The notes beneath the pieces are model-generated. The model ran no database searches and was not told where the DNA came from. It saw only the letters and a program-made list of their open reading frames with translations. Positions 47,901 through 59,384 of a stretch of DNA of 64,000 nt are shown here, piece by piece. Position numbers and translations under genes: made by a program. The stretch comes from Bacillus pumilus (lineage in GTDB: Bacteria > Bacillota > Bacilli > Bacillales > Bacillaceae): contig NZ_LT906438.1 in NCBI RefSeq assembly GCF_900186955.1, positions 620,001-684,000 on the forward strand, read 5' to 3'. Position 1 is the stretch's first letter, and each line of letters begins with the position of its first letter.

Positions 47901-49643
47901 ATGTCCGAACGTACTTTTAATTGGAGAAACAATGACATCCGCACACAAATCGATGTAGTCGACTCAAAAATAGTTCCAACACTCCTTTTAACGAATGGAC
48001 TCGTGCTAAACCCGTTTTTAAAACAATGGGTGAAGGCAAATATTTGGATACATGATGATCGAATTGTTTATGTCGGAGCAGAGCTTCCTCAAAATAAATC
48101 AGCTAAACGTGTGATTGATTGTGAAGGGAAATACATTGTGCCTGGGTATATAGAGCCTCACGCGCACCCGTTCCATATTTATAATCCCCAATCACTTGCA
48201 GAATATGTGTCTCAATTTGGCACAACAACGATGGTTAGTGATAACTTATTTCTTCTTTTGCAGAGCAATGAAAAGAAAGCGCTTTCCACTCTGTGTGAAT
48301 TAAAACAGCAGCCATTTCAGTATTTCTGGTGGTCTAGATACGATCTTCAAACTGAAGTCAGATATGAAGATGAAATGCTTCCTATCAACTACCGGAAGGA
48401 ATGGATTGATCATCCTGATGTCCTTCAAGGCGGCGAATTAACAAGCTGGCCAAGATTGATGGACGGTGATGATCTCATTTTATATTGCATGCAAGAAACG
48501 AAGAAGCAGCGGAAACGAATTGAAGGGCATTTCCCCGGAGCTTCTGAGAAAACGCTAACAAAAATGAAGCTGTTTGGCGCGGACAGCGATCATGAAGCGA
48601 TGAATGCAGACGATGTGCTAAAGCGCTTGTCCCTTGGCTACCATGTCTCACTTCGTCATTCTTCCATCCGCCCAGATTTAGTGAACATTTTAAGAGAGCT
48701 GCACGAGCGTGATTTTAGACACTATGATCACTTCTTCTATACAACAGATGGAGCAGCGCCTCATTTTTATGAGGAGGGTATGATTAATCGTTTGATTTCA
48801 ATTGCCCTTGAAGAAGGCGTGCCTATCATCGATGCATACAATATGGCGACCTTTAACATTGCGAAATACTATCAAATTGATGACTTATTAGGTGTTGTCG
48901 GTCCAGGACGTCTGGCTTCTTTGAATGTGTTAGATGATCCAATGAATCCAAATCCTGAAACGGTGATATCTAAAGGGGTTATCCTCAAATTAGATGGAGA
49001 GAACCAGCATCAATTTCAAGAAACAAAATGGGAAAATGGCGGGCTTGTTCCATTAGATCTAGGCTATGATCTGACGACGAGTGATTTGCAATTTTCCATG
49101 CCACTAGGTGTCAAAATGAGAAATGCTGTCATCATGGAGCCTTATACAGTGGAGATTGATAACTCTGTGAACCAGCTGTCATGTGATCATGATCAAAGTT
49201 TCTTTAGCCTGATTGACCGAAAAGGCGAGTGGCGTGTGAATACGATGCTCAAAGGCTTTGCAAACAAAGTGCAAGGGTTTGTCAGTTCATTTTCGCTCAC
49301 GGGTGACATTTTAGTGATCGGGAAAAATAAAGAGGATATGATGCTGGCACATAAGCGAATGAAAGAAATCGGCGGGGGAATCGTCCTCACAGAGAACGGG
49401 AAAATTTTGCACGAAATCCCGCTGCAATTATCAGGCTGTGCCTCTGCTGAACCGTTTGAGACAGTTCTTCAGCAAATACAAACCTTGCGTGAGCTACTCA
49501 TTGAGCGAGGCTATCCATTTGATTGCCCAATTGATACACTTGTCTTTTTCCAAAGTACCCATTTGCCGTATATTCGAGTGACACCAAGAGGAATATTTGA
49601 TGTCATGAAAAAAACTGTACTCTTTCCGTCTATAATGCGTTAA
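47901..49643 (+). CDS. yerA: Adenine deaminase-like amidohydrolase YerA
   Basis: 580 residues, amidohydrolase superfamily, same length as B. subtilis YerA. The metal motif is GYIEPHAHPFHIYNP (H-x-H), with VSDNLFLLL, LRHSSIRPDL and HFFYTTDGAAPHF (metal Asp) following. A composite beta domain frames the barrel, and a C-terminal part contains GKNKEDMMLAHKRMKEIGGG as in Ade enzymes. It is a paralogue of AdeC and its actual substrate is unproven. Start ATG 47901 with GAAGGAGAG before it. In B. subtilis yerB follows; here only a decayed remnant is present. Confidence 0.9.
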   Translation: MSERTFNWRNNDIRTQIDVVDSKIVPTLLLTNGLVLNPFLKQWVKANIWIHDDRIVYVGAELPQNKSAKRVIDCEGKYIVPGYIEPHAHPFHIYNPQSLAEYVSQFGTTTMVSDNLFLLLQSNEKKALSTLCELKQQPFQYFWWSRYDLQTEVRYEDEMLPINYRKEWIDHPDVLQGGELTSWPRLMDGDDLILYCMQETKKQRKRIEGHFPGASEKTLTKMKLFGADSDHEAMNADDVLKRLSLGYHVSLRHSSIRPDLVNILRELHERDFRHYDHFFYTTDGAAPHFYEEGMINRLISIALEEGVPIIDAYNMATFNIAKYYQIDDLLGVVGPGRLASLNVLDDPMNPNPETVISKGVILKLDGENQHQFQETKWENGGLVPLDLGYDLTTSDLQFSMPLGVKMRNAVIMEPYTVEIDNSVNQLSCDHDQSFFSLIDRKGEWRVNTMLKGFANKVQGFVSSFSLTGDILVIGKNKEDMMLAHKRMKEIGGGIVLTENGKILHEIPLQLSGCASAEPFETVLQQIQTLRELLIERGYPFDCPIDTLVFFQSTHLPYIRVTPRGIFDVMKKTVLFPSIMR

Positions 49644-49812
49644 AATATAACAGAGTGGAGCTGTATCATCTTTGCCACATTTCTGACAACTGTTATAGGG
49701 CAGACGTGAGCAATGGATCTCTTCACTGCCATGTAAGTGAAAATACTTATGTGGAGTTGTTGAAGCAGAGGGCTTTGACATGACGAGTGAAATGGCCTGA
49801 TTGAAAAATGAA
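49644..49812. other. Non-coding or decayed sequence after yerA
   Basis: No intact gene and no clear terminator. Scattered stop codons in every frame. It may be the unrecognisable front part of the yerB remnant that follows. Confidence 0.3.
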
Positions 49813-50055
49813 TTTGTCGGTTACGCTGGCCGACCAACATATTTTGAATAATTGAGCGAGGCGGGGCGCATGTTTGTGGTCTCGCCGAGCTTTCCGCACA
49901 ACTGTATTTTTAGGGCAGACCTAATCAAGCAGAAGTGATCTTGATATCGGAAGCAAACAAGTTTGTCAGATTGTCGAACAAGGAAAATGACAGAACTTGT
50001 CGATTTTGTATACGATAAAGAAGCTTCGGCTTACGAAAGAACTGACGGCATTTCC
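49813..50055 (+). pseudogene. yerB: Decayed remnant of yerB (DUF3048 lipoprotein)
   Basis: Fragments in shifting frames resemble the central part of YerB: FVGYAGRPTYFE-stop-LSEAG (49813-), SFPHNCIFRADLIKQ (~49890-49935), and ELVDFVYDKEASAYERTDG (49991-50047). These match, in order, the FVHHGW, KPPHNSYT...YIKK and LVEYNYDKKAEFY...DG segments of B. subtilis YerB as I recall it. The position between yerA and yerC is exactly where yerB sits in B. subtilis. Stops and frameshifts make it non-functional. Confidence 0.7.
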
Positions 50056-50190
50056 AGCGTATAACCAAACCTGTCATGATTCGTTCAAAGCTCATTGCTG
50101 AGGTTGAAAAAAATAGTCAGAAAAGATACCGCTTTCTCCGCAGAATGTCGTGCGAAGCGGTGCCAATAGTAAAGGAGAAGATGTATAAAG

Positions 50191-50505
50191 ATGCAAATTG
50201 ATAAATTAAGGGGCAAAAGCTTAGATCAGTTATTCAACTCCATCTTATCCCTTAAAGACCTGGAAGAATGCTATCGATTCTTTGATGATTTGTGTACCAT
50301 CAATGAAATCCAATCTTTATCACAGCGTCTTGAAGTAGCACGTATGCTTCGCGAGGGGAACACGTATCATAAAATTGAGACGGAAACAGGTGCGAGCACT
50401 GCAACCATCTCACGTGTCAAACGCTGCTTGAACTACGGAAATGATGCCTACACAATGGCACTTGACCGCGTAGCAGAACAGCAGGCAAATGACGAAACAA
50501 AATAA
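50191..50505 (+). CDS. yerC: YerC, TrpR-like DNA-binding protein
   Basis: A 104-residue protein of the YerC/YecD (TrpR superfamily) group. The HTH is SLSQRLEVARMLREGNTYHKIETETGASTATISRVKRCL (~45-83), cited in parts as SQRLEVARMLREG and GASTATISRVKRCL. Strong ribosome site AAAGGAGAAG. Present at the same locus in B. subtilis, where it is a putative regulator without assigned targets. Followed by a strong terminator. Confidence 0.9.
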   Translation: MQIDKLRGKSLDQLFNSILSLKDLEECYRFFDDLCTINEIQSLSQRLEVARMLREGNTYHKIETETGASTATISRVKRCLNYGNDAYTMALDRVAEQQANDETK

Positions 50506-50516
50506 AGCAGACTTCA

Positions 50517-50566
50517 CTGTAAACAATCCTATTCAACAAGAATGGCGTTGTTTACAGTTTTTTTAT
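50517..50566 (+). terminator. Terminator of yerC
   Basis: CTGTAAACAA (50517-50526) pairs with TTGTTTACAG (50548-50557), followed by TTTTTTT. Confidence 0.9.
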
Positions 50567-50664
50567 GAAGAGCGCTGAAAAGACAAGCAAGGACTGGCTT
50601 GAAAGAAGCAACAAACGGGTCATTTAACCGAATAACTTTATCAGAAGGTTGTGGAGAAGAAAAA

Positions 50665-51069
50665 ATGAGATTCAATGCTTTGATACCAGAGTTATCTGTA
50701 ACAGCCATCGAAAAGTCTAAATGGTTCTATATAGAATTGCTTGGTTTTAAATTGGAATATGAGCGTGAAGACGATAAATTTATATTTGTTTCGTTGGAAG
50801 AGGAAACACAAATGATGTTAGAAGAAATCAATGGCCATTGGGACACTGGGGAGTTAAAACACCCATTTGGACGGGGAATCAATTTTCAAATAGACATTAA
50901 AGACGTACAGCCTGTCATTGACCGTTTAAGAAAGCAAAACATTCCACTATTCAGAGAGCCAACTGTTAGCAAATATAAAAGTAATGATACTACGTTTATA
51001 CAAAAGGAATTTCTTGTTCAAGATCCTGATGGATATTTACTTAGGTTCTCGCAAGAAATGGCAGGTTAA
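50665..51069 (+). CDS. VOC/glyoxalase-bleomycin resistance fold protein
   Basis: 134 residues, single VOC domain: ALIPELSVTAIEKSKWFYIELLGFKLEYERED at the N-terminus, MMLEEINGHWDTG, and EFLVQDPDGYLLRFSQ at the end. This matches BLMT-type bleomycin-binding proteins in length and pattern. The open frame begins at TTG 50599, but ATG 50665 with GGAG eight bases upstream is the domain start. An accessory gene between yerC and yerD, absent from the B. subtilis order. Binding of bleomycin is not assured from sequence. Confidence 0.82.
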   Translation: MRFNALIPELSVTAIEKSKWFYIELLGFKLEYEREDDKFIFVSLEEETQMMLEEINGHWDTGELKHPFGRGINFQIDIKDVQPVIDRLRKQNIPLFREPTVSKYKSNDTTFIQKEFLVQDPDGYLLRFSQEMAG

Positions 51070-51116
51070 CATGAAAGTCTCTTCCAGAATAGGGCGCGAT
51101 TGTTGAATAAGTAAAA

Positions 51117-51147
51117 TTAAGAGTGGCTGCGGCTACTCTTTTTTATT
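51117..51147. terminator. Terminator between the VOC gene and the DUF3916 pseudogene
   Basis: AAGAGTGGC pairs with GGCTACTCTT, followed by TTTTTA; usable in both directions. Confidence 0.75.
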
Positions 51148-51219
51148 TTGAGATACATGAGTACAGATACAAAAAATTGACTATTGCCGAAAAGGACAAC
51201 GGTTATTTTAAAATTTGTG

Positions 51220-51639
51220 TTACTGCCATTCCCTTTGAATGTTTCTCGCATCGGAAAGAGGCAGCCAACTCTGATCATCATCATGTCTATTGAAAAAGTC
51301 TTTAACATAGGAATCTCCTTTAAACACAATGATTTGTGAACCCTATCATTCAGTGGCATCTACTACAACCACGACACGATATACTTCTCCATCAAGTGGC
51401 TTCAAATCAATGAGATGTTCAGCTCTATTTATCAGTGTCTGGATGGACAATTGCTTGATTTTTTGAGGTGTTTTGTTTGAACAAATAAAATCATAAGCAA
51501 CTGGTAGAGGAAGATGCCAATACCCTTGTTCAATATCTGCCGGGAACTCTCGTGTACTTTCCTCAATTCTTGTAACTATCTCATTCGTCTTCCGTTTCAT
51601 CCCGCGAACCTTTTTCTCACGCATCCTCCATCTCTCCAC
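51220..51639 (-). pseudogene. DUF3916-family gene with consecutive in-frame stops
   Basis: The first 97 codons read KVRGMKRKTNEIVTRIEES, FPADIEQGYWHLPLPVAYDF and INRAEHLIDLKPLDGEVYRVVV, resembling DUF3916 proteins. TGA (51346-51348) and TAG (51343-51345) then interrupt the frame. The same frame carries on for 41 more codons with family-like sequence (SQIIVFKGDSYVKDFFNRHD, WLPLSDARNIQREW) before TAA at 51220. The N-terminal fragment might still be translated, but the full domain is not. Function of the family is unknown. Confidence 0.7.
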
Positions 51640-51695
51640 TTCCTGGTCATTTGTCTAAGTTCTTTATACGTGATTGAGCCAAAATGTCAATTGAA

Positions 51696-51723
51696 AAAAA
51701 GGTGCAAAAACGCACCTTTCTCA
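51696..51723 (-). terminator. Terminator of yerD
   Basis: AAGGTGC/GCACCTT stem with an AAAAAC loop; on the minus strand it is followed by TTTTTTT. Directly after the yerD stop. Confidence 0.88.
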
Positions 51724-51725
51724 AA

Positions 51726-53309
51726 CTAGACGGATGGCTGTGTCCCTGTAAAAATAGGCACTTCACTTGTCTGACCATTTTCTTGTCTATAGACAATATG
51801 TTTCTCATTAAAATGAATGGGAGATTCAATACCAGCGGCTGCGGATAAGTTAAACAAGCCTTCTCTTAGAGAAAGGATATAATTGCAGACTCGGTATTTC
51901 TTTTCTTCAATTGATAAACCTTTTTGCAGTTTTGGATCAGTTGTGGCGACCCCGACTGGGCATTTATTCGTGTGGCACACTTGGGCGCGAATGCATCCGA
52001 CTGAAAACATGAGTCCCCGTGCGATATTGACAAAGTCAGCACCCATGGAAAGGGCAATTGCAATTTTATCTGGTGAGAGAAGTTTGCCAGAGGCAAAGAG
52101 TTTGACCTGATCTCTGACACCGTATTCCTTCAATATTTGATGAACCATTGGGAGTGCCGTGAAAATCGGCAGCCCTGCGGAATCTGCCAATTCATGAAAA
52201 GATGCGCCAGTGCCGCCTTCTCCGCCATCCACTGTTATGAAATCAGGATGCTTTCCGCTTTTTTTCATGTACGCTGCAAGTTCTTCAATGTTTTCTTTAT
52301 GTCCGACCACAAGCTTGATGCCGACAGGCTTTCCGCCTATACTTCGCAGCTGTTCAATGAAATCAAACATATCCGGAATGGAGTGGAACATCTCAAATCG
52401 GTTTGGGCTGTCAATGGATTGATGGGGCGGCAATTTACGGATGTTCGCAATTTCTTCGGTGACCTTTTCGCCGTCAATATGTCCTCCGCGTGTTTTTGCT
52501 CCTTGAGCCAGCTTCAGCTCAAAGGCTTTGATTTCCTCATGCTCGCTTTTTTTCTTAAATTCTTCAAAGGAAAAAGCGCCATCTTCTGTTCTCACGCCGA
52601 ATAGACCGGGTCCAATCTGGCATATGATATCGGCTCCGCCTTTGAGGTGATAGGGAGAAAGCCCGCCTTCACCTGTGTTCATCCACGTACCGCCAGCCAT
52701 TTTTAATCCCGAGGATAGTGCTGTAATGGCCCTGTCGCCTAAAGAGCCGTAGCTCATGGCAGACTGCCCAATCAGGCCTTTTACACGGAATGGCTTTTGA
52801 CATGTGTGCTCGCCAATCACTTGTATATCGTCTTGATGGAGATAGTAAGGTTTTGCTTCGACCTCTTTGGTATGTTCACTTCTTCGTAGTAAATTGTCTT
52901 GATCAATCTGATACACTTTTGTTTGGATTTTTTCAGATTGATCGATGCGTAACTCATCTCGCTGCTTTGGAAATAGGACGTTGCGAATGTAGTAACCAGG
53001 CTTGTCAAAATCACGTTTTGATCCAAAGCCCATCGTCCGGCTTTTGTACTTCCCAGACATGACAGCTTGCTCGTATTCTCTTCTTGAGAAAGGAAGCTCC
53101 TCACGATCATTCAGAAACAGATATTGACGAAGCTCAGGTCCTATTTTTTCAAAAATAAACCGCAGCTTTCCAATGACCGGATAATTTCGCAGGACAGAAT
53201 GCTCTTCCTGTTTTTCATCTCTCATCCAAATCCAGATGAATAAAATGATTGGTATGATGAAACAAATCACTAATAGTGCGCCAACAATGACAATGAAAGT
53301 TGTTGTCAC
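51726..53309 (-). CDS. yerD: FMN-binding glutamate synthase-like protein YerD
   Basis: 527 residues. One N-terminal membrane helix (IVIVGALLVICFIIPIILFIWIW), then a GltS central-type FMN barrel: GLIGQSAMSYGSLGDRAITALS, GGTWMNTGEGGLSPYHLKGG, KLVVGHKENIEELAAYM, DGGEGGTGASFHELAD, MGADFVNIARGLMFSVGCIRAQVCHTNKCPVG (Fe-S cysteine region), cited here in pieces. It lacks the amidotransferase domain of true glutamate synthase. Matches B. subtilis YerD in locus and length. The reaction is unknown. Confidence 0.9.
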   Translation of the reverse strand: MTTTFIVIVGALLVICFIIPIILFIWIWMRDEKQEEHSVLRNYPVIGKLRFIFEKIGPELRQYLFLNDREELPFSRREYEQAVMSGKYKSRTMGFGSKRDFDKPGYYIRNVLFPKQRDELRIDQSEKIQTKVYQIDQDNLLRRSEHTKEVEAKPYYLHQDDIQVIGEHTCQKPFRVKGLIGQSAMSYGSLGDRAITALSSGLKMAGGTWMNTGEGGLSPYHLKGGADIICQIGPGLFGVRTEDGAFSFEEFKKKSEHEEIKAFELKLAQGAKTRGGHIDGEKVTEEIANIRKLPPHQSIDSPNRFEMFHSIPDMFDFIEQLRSIGGKPVGIKLVVGHKENIEELAAYMKKSGKHPDFITVDGGEGGTGASFHELADSAGLPIFTALPMVHQILKEYGVRDQVKLFASGKLLSPDKIAIALSMGADFVNIARGLMFSVGCIRAQVCHTNKCPVGVATTDPKLQKGLSIEEKKYRVCNYILSLREGLFNLSAAAGIESPIHFNEKHIVYRQENGQTSEVPIFTGTQPSV

Positions 53310-53448
53310 GAAGATCCCCTCTTTTCTCTATCATTGTTGTTGTTATTCCACTTTTCATTGAAAGAGAAACCACTTCAACATATTGTGACGTTTAGAAATG
53401 AAAAGCCGGGGTAACTTACAAATAAGATCATAAGGGGAGGGAACTTAC

Positions 53449-53679
53449 ATGAATAAGCGTCCGAATGCGTATGTACTTGCAGGATTAGGGGTTGGTGGTG
53501 CTGTGTTATTAGCAGTGAAAAATAAACAGCATCTCAAAAAATGGGCAAGCATGTTCCGCTCAGATGAAAAGATTCCTGAAAAAGCTGGACATCCTGATCC
53601 ATTAGATATTCAAGACAACAAGATGGTCGATGAAGGGGCCATGACATCCGTCCATTATTTCAATGAAGTGAGACAATAG
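53449..53679 (+). CDS. Small hypothetical protein with N-terminal hydrophobic segment
   Basis: A 76-residue protein. YVLAGLGVGGAVLLAVKNK (~8-26) is a short hydrophobic/glycine-rich segment; the rest is polar (KAGHPDPLDIQDNKMVDEGAMTSVHYFNEVRQ in part). Strong ribosome site (GGGGAGGG) and a terminator right after support a real gene. Divergent from yerD. I do not recognise the family. Confidence 0.68.
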   Translation: MNKRPNAYVLAGLGVGGAVLLAVKNKQHLKKWASMFRSDEKIPEKAGHPDPLDIQDNKMVDEGAMTSVHYFNEVRQ

Positions 53680-54073
53680 CTTGGAAAAACCGTTTTGACC
53701 ATTCAAAACGGTTTTTTCTTGTCTTTCTTTTGACGTTATATCGATGAGGATCGACAATCGTAAAACCGATTAGCCCTTTGTGATCAGGCGTCGAGAAATG
53801 AAATTCAATGCCTGATAAATGATAGGTTGAGAGAACGTCCTGATCTGTAAAACGTAAAGAAAGCTCGTCCTCATACACGGGTGCATGCTTCAAAACTTCG
53901 GCTTCTTCTGCAAATAACTCCAGACCAGCTACTCGTCCCTCTTTGTCGATATCTGCGTTCATACATTCATTCACATCTAATTCAATGGTTTCTTTGATTG
54001 TCCCGATTCCCACAGGCAGGAGATAGATGTATCCGATGTCGATCGTTTGATCATATGTGATGGTTCTTTTCAT
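53660..54073 (-). CDS. DUF2283-domain protein
   Basis: 137 residues from ATG 54073 (MKRTITYDQTID; AGGTGA six bases upstream). DUF2283 core: IGYIYLLP, then ELDVNECMNADIDKEGRVAGLELFAE, where VNADID-KEG-x-x-x-GLE is the family pattern. The middle (LSTYHLSGIEFHFSTPDHKGLIGFTIVDPHRY) is an additional region. The last ~20 residues are encoded across a terminator hairpin and are basic, so the tail may be an accidental extension. Function unknown. Confidence 0.72.
   Translation of the reverse strand: MKRTITYDQTIDIGYIYLLPVGIGTIKETIELDVNECMNADIDKEGRVAGLELFAEEAEVLKHAPVYEDELSLRFTDQDVLSTYHLSGIEFHFSTPDHKGLIGFTIVDPHRYNVKRKTRKNRFEWSKRFFQAIVSLH
53685..53718 (+). terminator. Terminator of the 53449 gene, inside the 3' coding end of the DUF2283 gene
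   Basis: AAAAACCGTTTTG pairs with CAAAACGGTTTTT, followed by TCTTG. On the other strand the same bases encode KNRFEWSKRFF near the C-terminus of the 53660-54073 gene. Confidence 0.85.
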
Positions 54074-54345
54074 GTGGGTCACCTGCTTTATGTATGGTTT
54101 TTTGATCAATAGTAAAATGTCCCTTTATTGTATAATAACATGTGGTGATACAAAGCTCTTCTATCAGTGAACGGTCAAAGATCATCCCTCTCAGCTCCTA
54201 GATGGTTTCAGCATTCTAACCTAAAGTCACGAACACCATTTTCAAAAGAATGAAACTTTTAGCTGAAGGAGGTTACCCATTTTTTGCGGTCACTGATTTT
54301 GTTATAATATTTAAATGGAATGAAACGAATGGAGGAACGTTTTTC
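54074..54345 (+). promoter_or_regulatory. pcrB upstream region
   Basis: Non-coding. TATAAT at 54303-54308 is a good -10 about 35 bp before the pcrB ATG; the -35 is weak. A second AT-rich TTGTATAATAAC at 54127-54138 is possible for another promoter. Confidence 0.5.
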
Positions 54346-55038
54346 ATGTATGATGTTACCGAGTGGAAGCATGTCTTTAAACTCGATCCAAATAAAGAAA
54401 TATCCGATGAACAGCTAGAGGCAATTTGCGAATCTGGTACGGATGCTATATTGATTGGCGGCAGTGACAATGTGACAGAGGACAACGTGCTTCAATTGAT
54501 GTCAAAGGTCCGCCGGTTTCTTGTGCCATGTGTACTCGAAATCTCAACACATGAAATGATTGTGCCGGGCTTCGATCTGTATTTCATCCCGACCGTCTTA
54601 AACAGTTCTCATCCTGATTGGATTGTTGGGCTTCACAAGGATGCGATGAAGGAATTCGGTGATTTGATGTCGATGGAAGAGATCGTGCCTGAAGGCTATG
54701 TTATTTTAAATGAAGAGTGTAAAGCGGCCAAGCTCACAGAGGCAAATACAGCACTGGACATCGATGACGTAAGAGCATATGCAAGAGTGGCAGAGCATTT
54801 GATGAAGCTGCCCATTTTTTATCTAGAATACAGCGGAACGCTTGGAGATATAGAGCTTGTGAAAGAAACGAAAGCAGTGCTTTCTGATACGGTTCTTTTT
54901 TATGGTGGGGGCATTGAAAACGCAAAGCAGGCGGAAGGTTTTGCGCAGCATGCGGACGTGGTTGTTGTAGGAAACGTCATTTATGACAATTTCAAAGAAG
55001 CATTAAAGACAGTGAGCGCAGTCAAAAAGTCATTATAG
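54346..55038 (+). CDS. pcrB: Heptaprenylglyceryl phosphate synthase PcrB
   Basis: Transfers a heptaprenyl chain to glycerol-1-phosphate, an archaea-like ether lipid step. 230 residues, TIM barrel. [38 protein letters not shown] and [26 protein letters not shown] are all characteristic. The frame is open from 54250; ATG 54346 ([11 protein letters not shown]) with GGAGG before it is correct. First gene of the pcrB-pcrA-ligA-yerH operon. Confidence 0.96.
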   Translation: MYDVTEWKHVFKLDPNKEISDEQLEAICESGTDAILIGGSDNVTEDNVLQLMSKVRRFLVPCVLEISTHEMIVPGFDLYFIPTVLNSSHPDWIVGLHKDAMKEFGDLMSMEEIVPEGYVILNEECKAAKLTEANTALDIDDVRAYARVAEHLMKLPIFYLEYSGTLGDIELVKETKAVLSDTVLFYGGGIENAKQAEGFAQHADVVVVGNVIYDNFKEALKTVSAVKKSL

Positions 55039-55095
55039 TCAAACAAGACGAAACGAGTTAAAATAGAACATAAGTTCGAATTGGCGGTGAATGGA

Positions 55096-57318
55096 ATGAA
55101 TGAAATATCGAATCATCTATTAGAAGGGCTAAATGACGCGCAAAAAGAAGCGGTCAAAGCAACAGACGGTCCGCTACTCTTGATGGCAGGAGCAGGAAGC
55201 GGGAAAACGCGGGTGCTCACACACCGAATTGCCTACTTAATGGCAGAAAAGCATGTGGCTCCGTGGAACATTTTAGCGATTACGTTTACAAATAAAGCAG
55301 CACGTGAAATGCGTGAGCGTGTCCAAGCCATTTTAGGGCCTGGTGCGGATGACATTTGGATCTCTACGTTCCACAGCATGTGTGTGCGTATTTTACGACG
55401 CGATATTGACCGTATTGGTGTAAATCGCAACTTCTCTATATTAGACACATCTGATCAGCTTTCAGTCATTAAAAACATTTTAAAAGAACGAAATATCGAT
55501 CCTAAAAAGTTCGATCCTCGCAGCATTTTAGGATCAATCAGCAGTGCAAAAAATGAACTCATTGACGCAGAGGAATACGCCAAAACAGCCAGTGATTTCT
55601 ATGATCAAGTGGTTAGCGACGTCTACACAGATTACCAAAAGCGATTACTTAAGAACCAATCACTCGATTTTGATGATCTTATTATGATGACGATTCGTCT
55701 GTTTGAGCGCATCCCTGAAGTATTAGAACACTATCAGCGAAAATTTCAATACATTCATGTCGATGAGTATCAAGATACGAACAGAGCGCAGTACATGCTT
55801 GTGAAACTGCTTGCTCAGCGTTTTCAAAATATATGTGTGGTCGGTGACTCGGATCAGTCCATCTACCGCTGGCGCGGAGCGGATATTACAAACATTCTCT
55901 CCTTTGAAAAAGATTATCCATCCAGTGAAGTGATTCTGCTTGAGCAAAATTACAGATCGACGAAACGTATACTGAATGCCGCAAACACGGTGATTCAAAA
56001 CAATTCAAACCGTAAGCCGAAAAACCTTTGGACAGAAAATGATGAAGGGGCGAAGATTGCCTATTACCGTGCAGATAATGAATTCGGCGAGGGACAATTT
56101 GTTGCTGGAAAGATTCATCAGCTTCATCAGAGCGGTAAGCGTAAATTATCCGATTTTGCGATTCTTTATCGGACCAATGCCCAGTCTCGTGTCATAGAGG
56201 AAACATTATTGAAGTCAAACATTCAATACAACATTGTCGGCGGCACGAAGTTCTATGACAGAAAAGAGATCAAGGACATTTTGGCGTACTTACGCCTAGT
56301 AGCTAACCCAGATGACGACATTAGCTTTGCACGAATTGTGAACGTACCAAAGCGCGGAATCGGTGCGACATCTGTTGATAAAATCGCAGCATACGCGGAG
56401 ATGAATGACCTGTCTATGTTTGAAGCGCTTGGTCAGGTAGATTTCATTGGACTCAGTGCAAGGGCAGCCAATGCGCTTGATGAGTTCAAACAGCTCATCG
56501 ATCAATTGACAAATATGCAGGATTATTTATCTGTCACAGAACTAACAGAAGAAATTTTAGAGAAAACAGGCTACCGAGAGGCACTAAAGGTTGAAAAAAC
56601 GATTGAGGCACAAAGCCGTCTAGAAAATATTGATGAGTTTCTCTCTGTGACTAAGAACTTTGAAGAACAAAATGAAGACAAGTCCCTTGTGACCTTCCTG
56701 ACAGATCTCGCTCTTGTCGCAGACATTGATAAGCTGGATGAGAATGAGGAAGAAGATCAAGATGCGGTCATTTTAATGACGCTTCACGCCGCAAAAGGTC
56801 TAGAGTTCCCGGTTGTCTTCTTAATGGGCATGGAGGAAGGTGTCTTCCCGCACAGCCGCTCATTAATGGAAGATGCAGAGATGGAAGAAGAGCGCCGCCT
56901 TGCTTATGTAGGCATCACACGGGCGGAAGAAGAGCTTTATTTATCTAGTGCCAAGATGAGAACACTCTTCGGCCGGACAAACATGAACCTTGAATCAAGA
57001 TTCATTCGAGAAATACCAGCCGATTTATTGGACAACCTAAATGAGAAAAAAGAAACGAAAACACCATTTGGCCAAACTAGAGAAAGACCACAAAGACGGG
57101 GACCTGTCTCACGTCCGCAAACTCAAACCATTCAAAACACAGGCGGCGGAAGTATTGGCTGGGCTGTGGGCGATAAAGCGGCTCATAAAAAATGGGGCGT
57201 TGGAACGGTTGTGAGCGTAAAAGGTAGTGGAGACAGCACAGAGCTTGATATTGCCTTCCCAAGCCCTACAGGCATTAAGCGTCTTCTCGCAGCATTTGCG
57301 CCAATTGAGAAGCAATAA
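55096..57318 (+). CDS. pcrA: ATP-dependent DNA helicase PcrA
   Basis: Superfamily 1A 3'-5' helicase, UvrD/Rep/PcrA group, for repair and rolling-circle replication. 740 residues. Q motif [15 protein letters not shown], Walker [25 protein letters not shown] (motif II), [14 protein letters not shown] (III), QNYRST (IV), [16 protein letters not shown] (V), [12 protein letters not shown] (VI). A C-terminal Tudor-like tail ([11 protein letters not shown]) for RNA polymerase binding. TTG 55081 is in frame, but ATG 55096 (MNEISNHLL) matches the family start. Confidence 0.96.
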   Translation: MNEISNHLLEGLNDAQKEAVKATDGPLLLMAGAGSGKTRVLTHRIAYLMAEKHVAPWNILAITFTNKAAREMRERVQAILGPGADDIWISTFHSMCVRILRRDIDRIGVNRNFSILDTSDQLSVIKNILKERNIDPKKFDPRSILGSISSAKNELIDAEEYAKTASDFYDQVVSDVYTDYQKRLLKNQSLDFDDLIMMTIRLFERIPEVLEHYQRKFQYIHVDEYQDTNRAQYMLVKLLAQRFQNICVVGDSDQSIYRWRGADITNILSFEKDYPSSEVILLEQNYRSTKRILNAANTVIQNNSNRKPKNLWTENDEGAKIAYYRADNEFGEGQFVAGKIHQLHQSGKRKLSDFAILYRTNAQSRVIEETLLKSNIQYNIVGGTKFYDRKEIKDILAYLRLVANPDDDISFARIVNVPKRGIGATSVDKIAAYAEMNDLSMFEALGQVDFIGLSARAANALDEFKQLIDQLTNMQDYLSVTELTEEILEKTGYREALKVEKTIEAQSRLENIDEFLSVTKNFEEQNEDKSLVTFLTDLALVADIDKLDENEEEDQDAVILMTLHAAKGLEFPVVFLMGMEEGVFPHSRSLMEDAEMEEERRLAYVGITRAEEELYLSSAKMRTLFGRTNMNLESRFIREIPADLLDNLNEKKETKTPFGQTRERPQRRGPVSRPQTQTIQNTGGGSIGWAVGDKAAHKKWGVGTVVSVKGSGDSTELDIAFPSPTGIKRLLAAFAPIEKQ

Positions 57319-57344
57319 ACCGATAGGACATATAAAACGGATGA

Positions 57345-59369
<2,025 letters not shown>

Positions 59370-59384
59370 GAGGAGTGTTTTCTA

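Noticed and set aside
51117..51359. 80-residue minus-strand ORF
   Set aside because: It runs in a different frame across the DUF3916 pseudogene and the terminator; a shadow frame.
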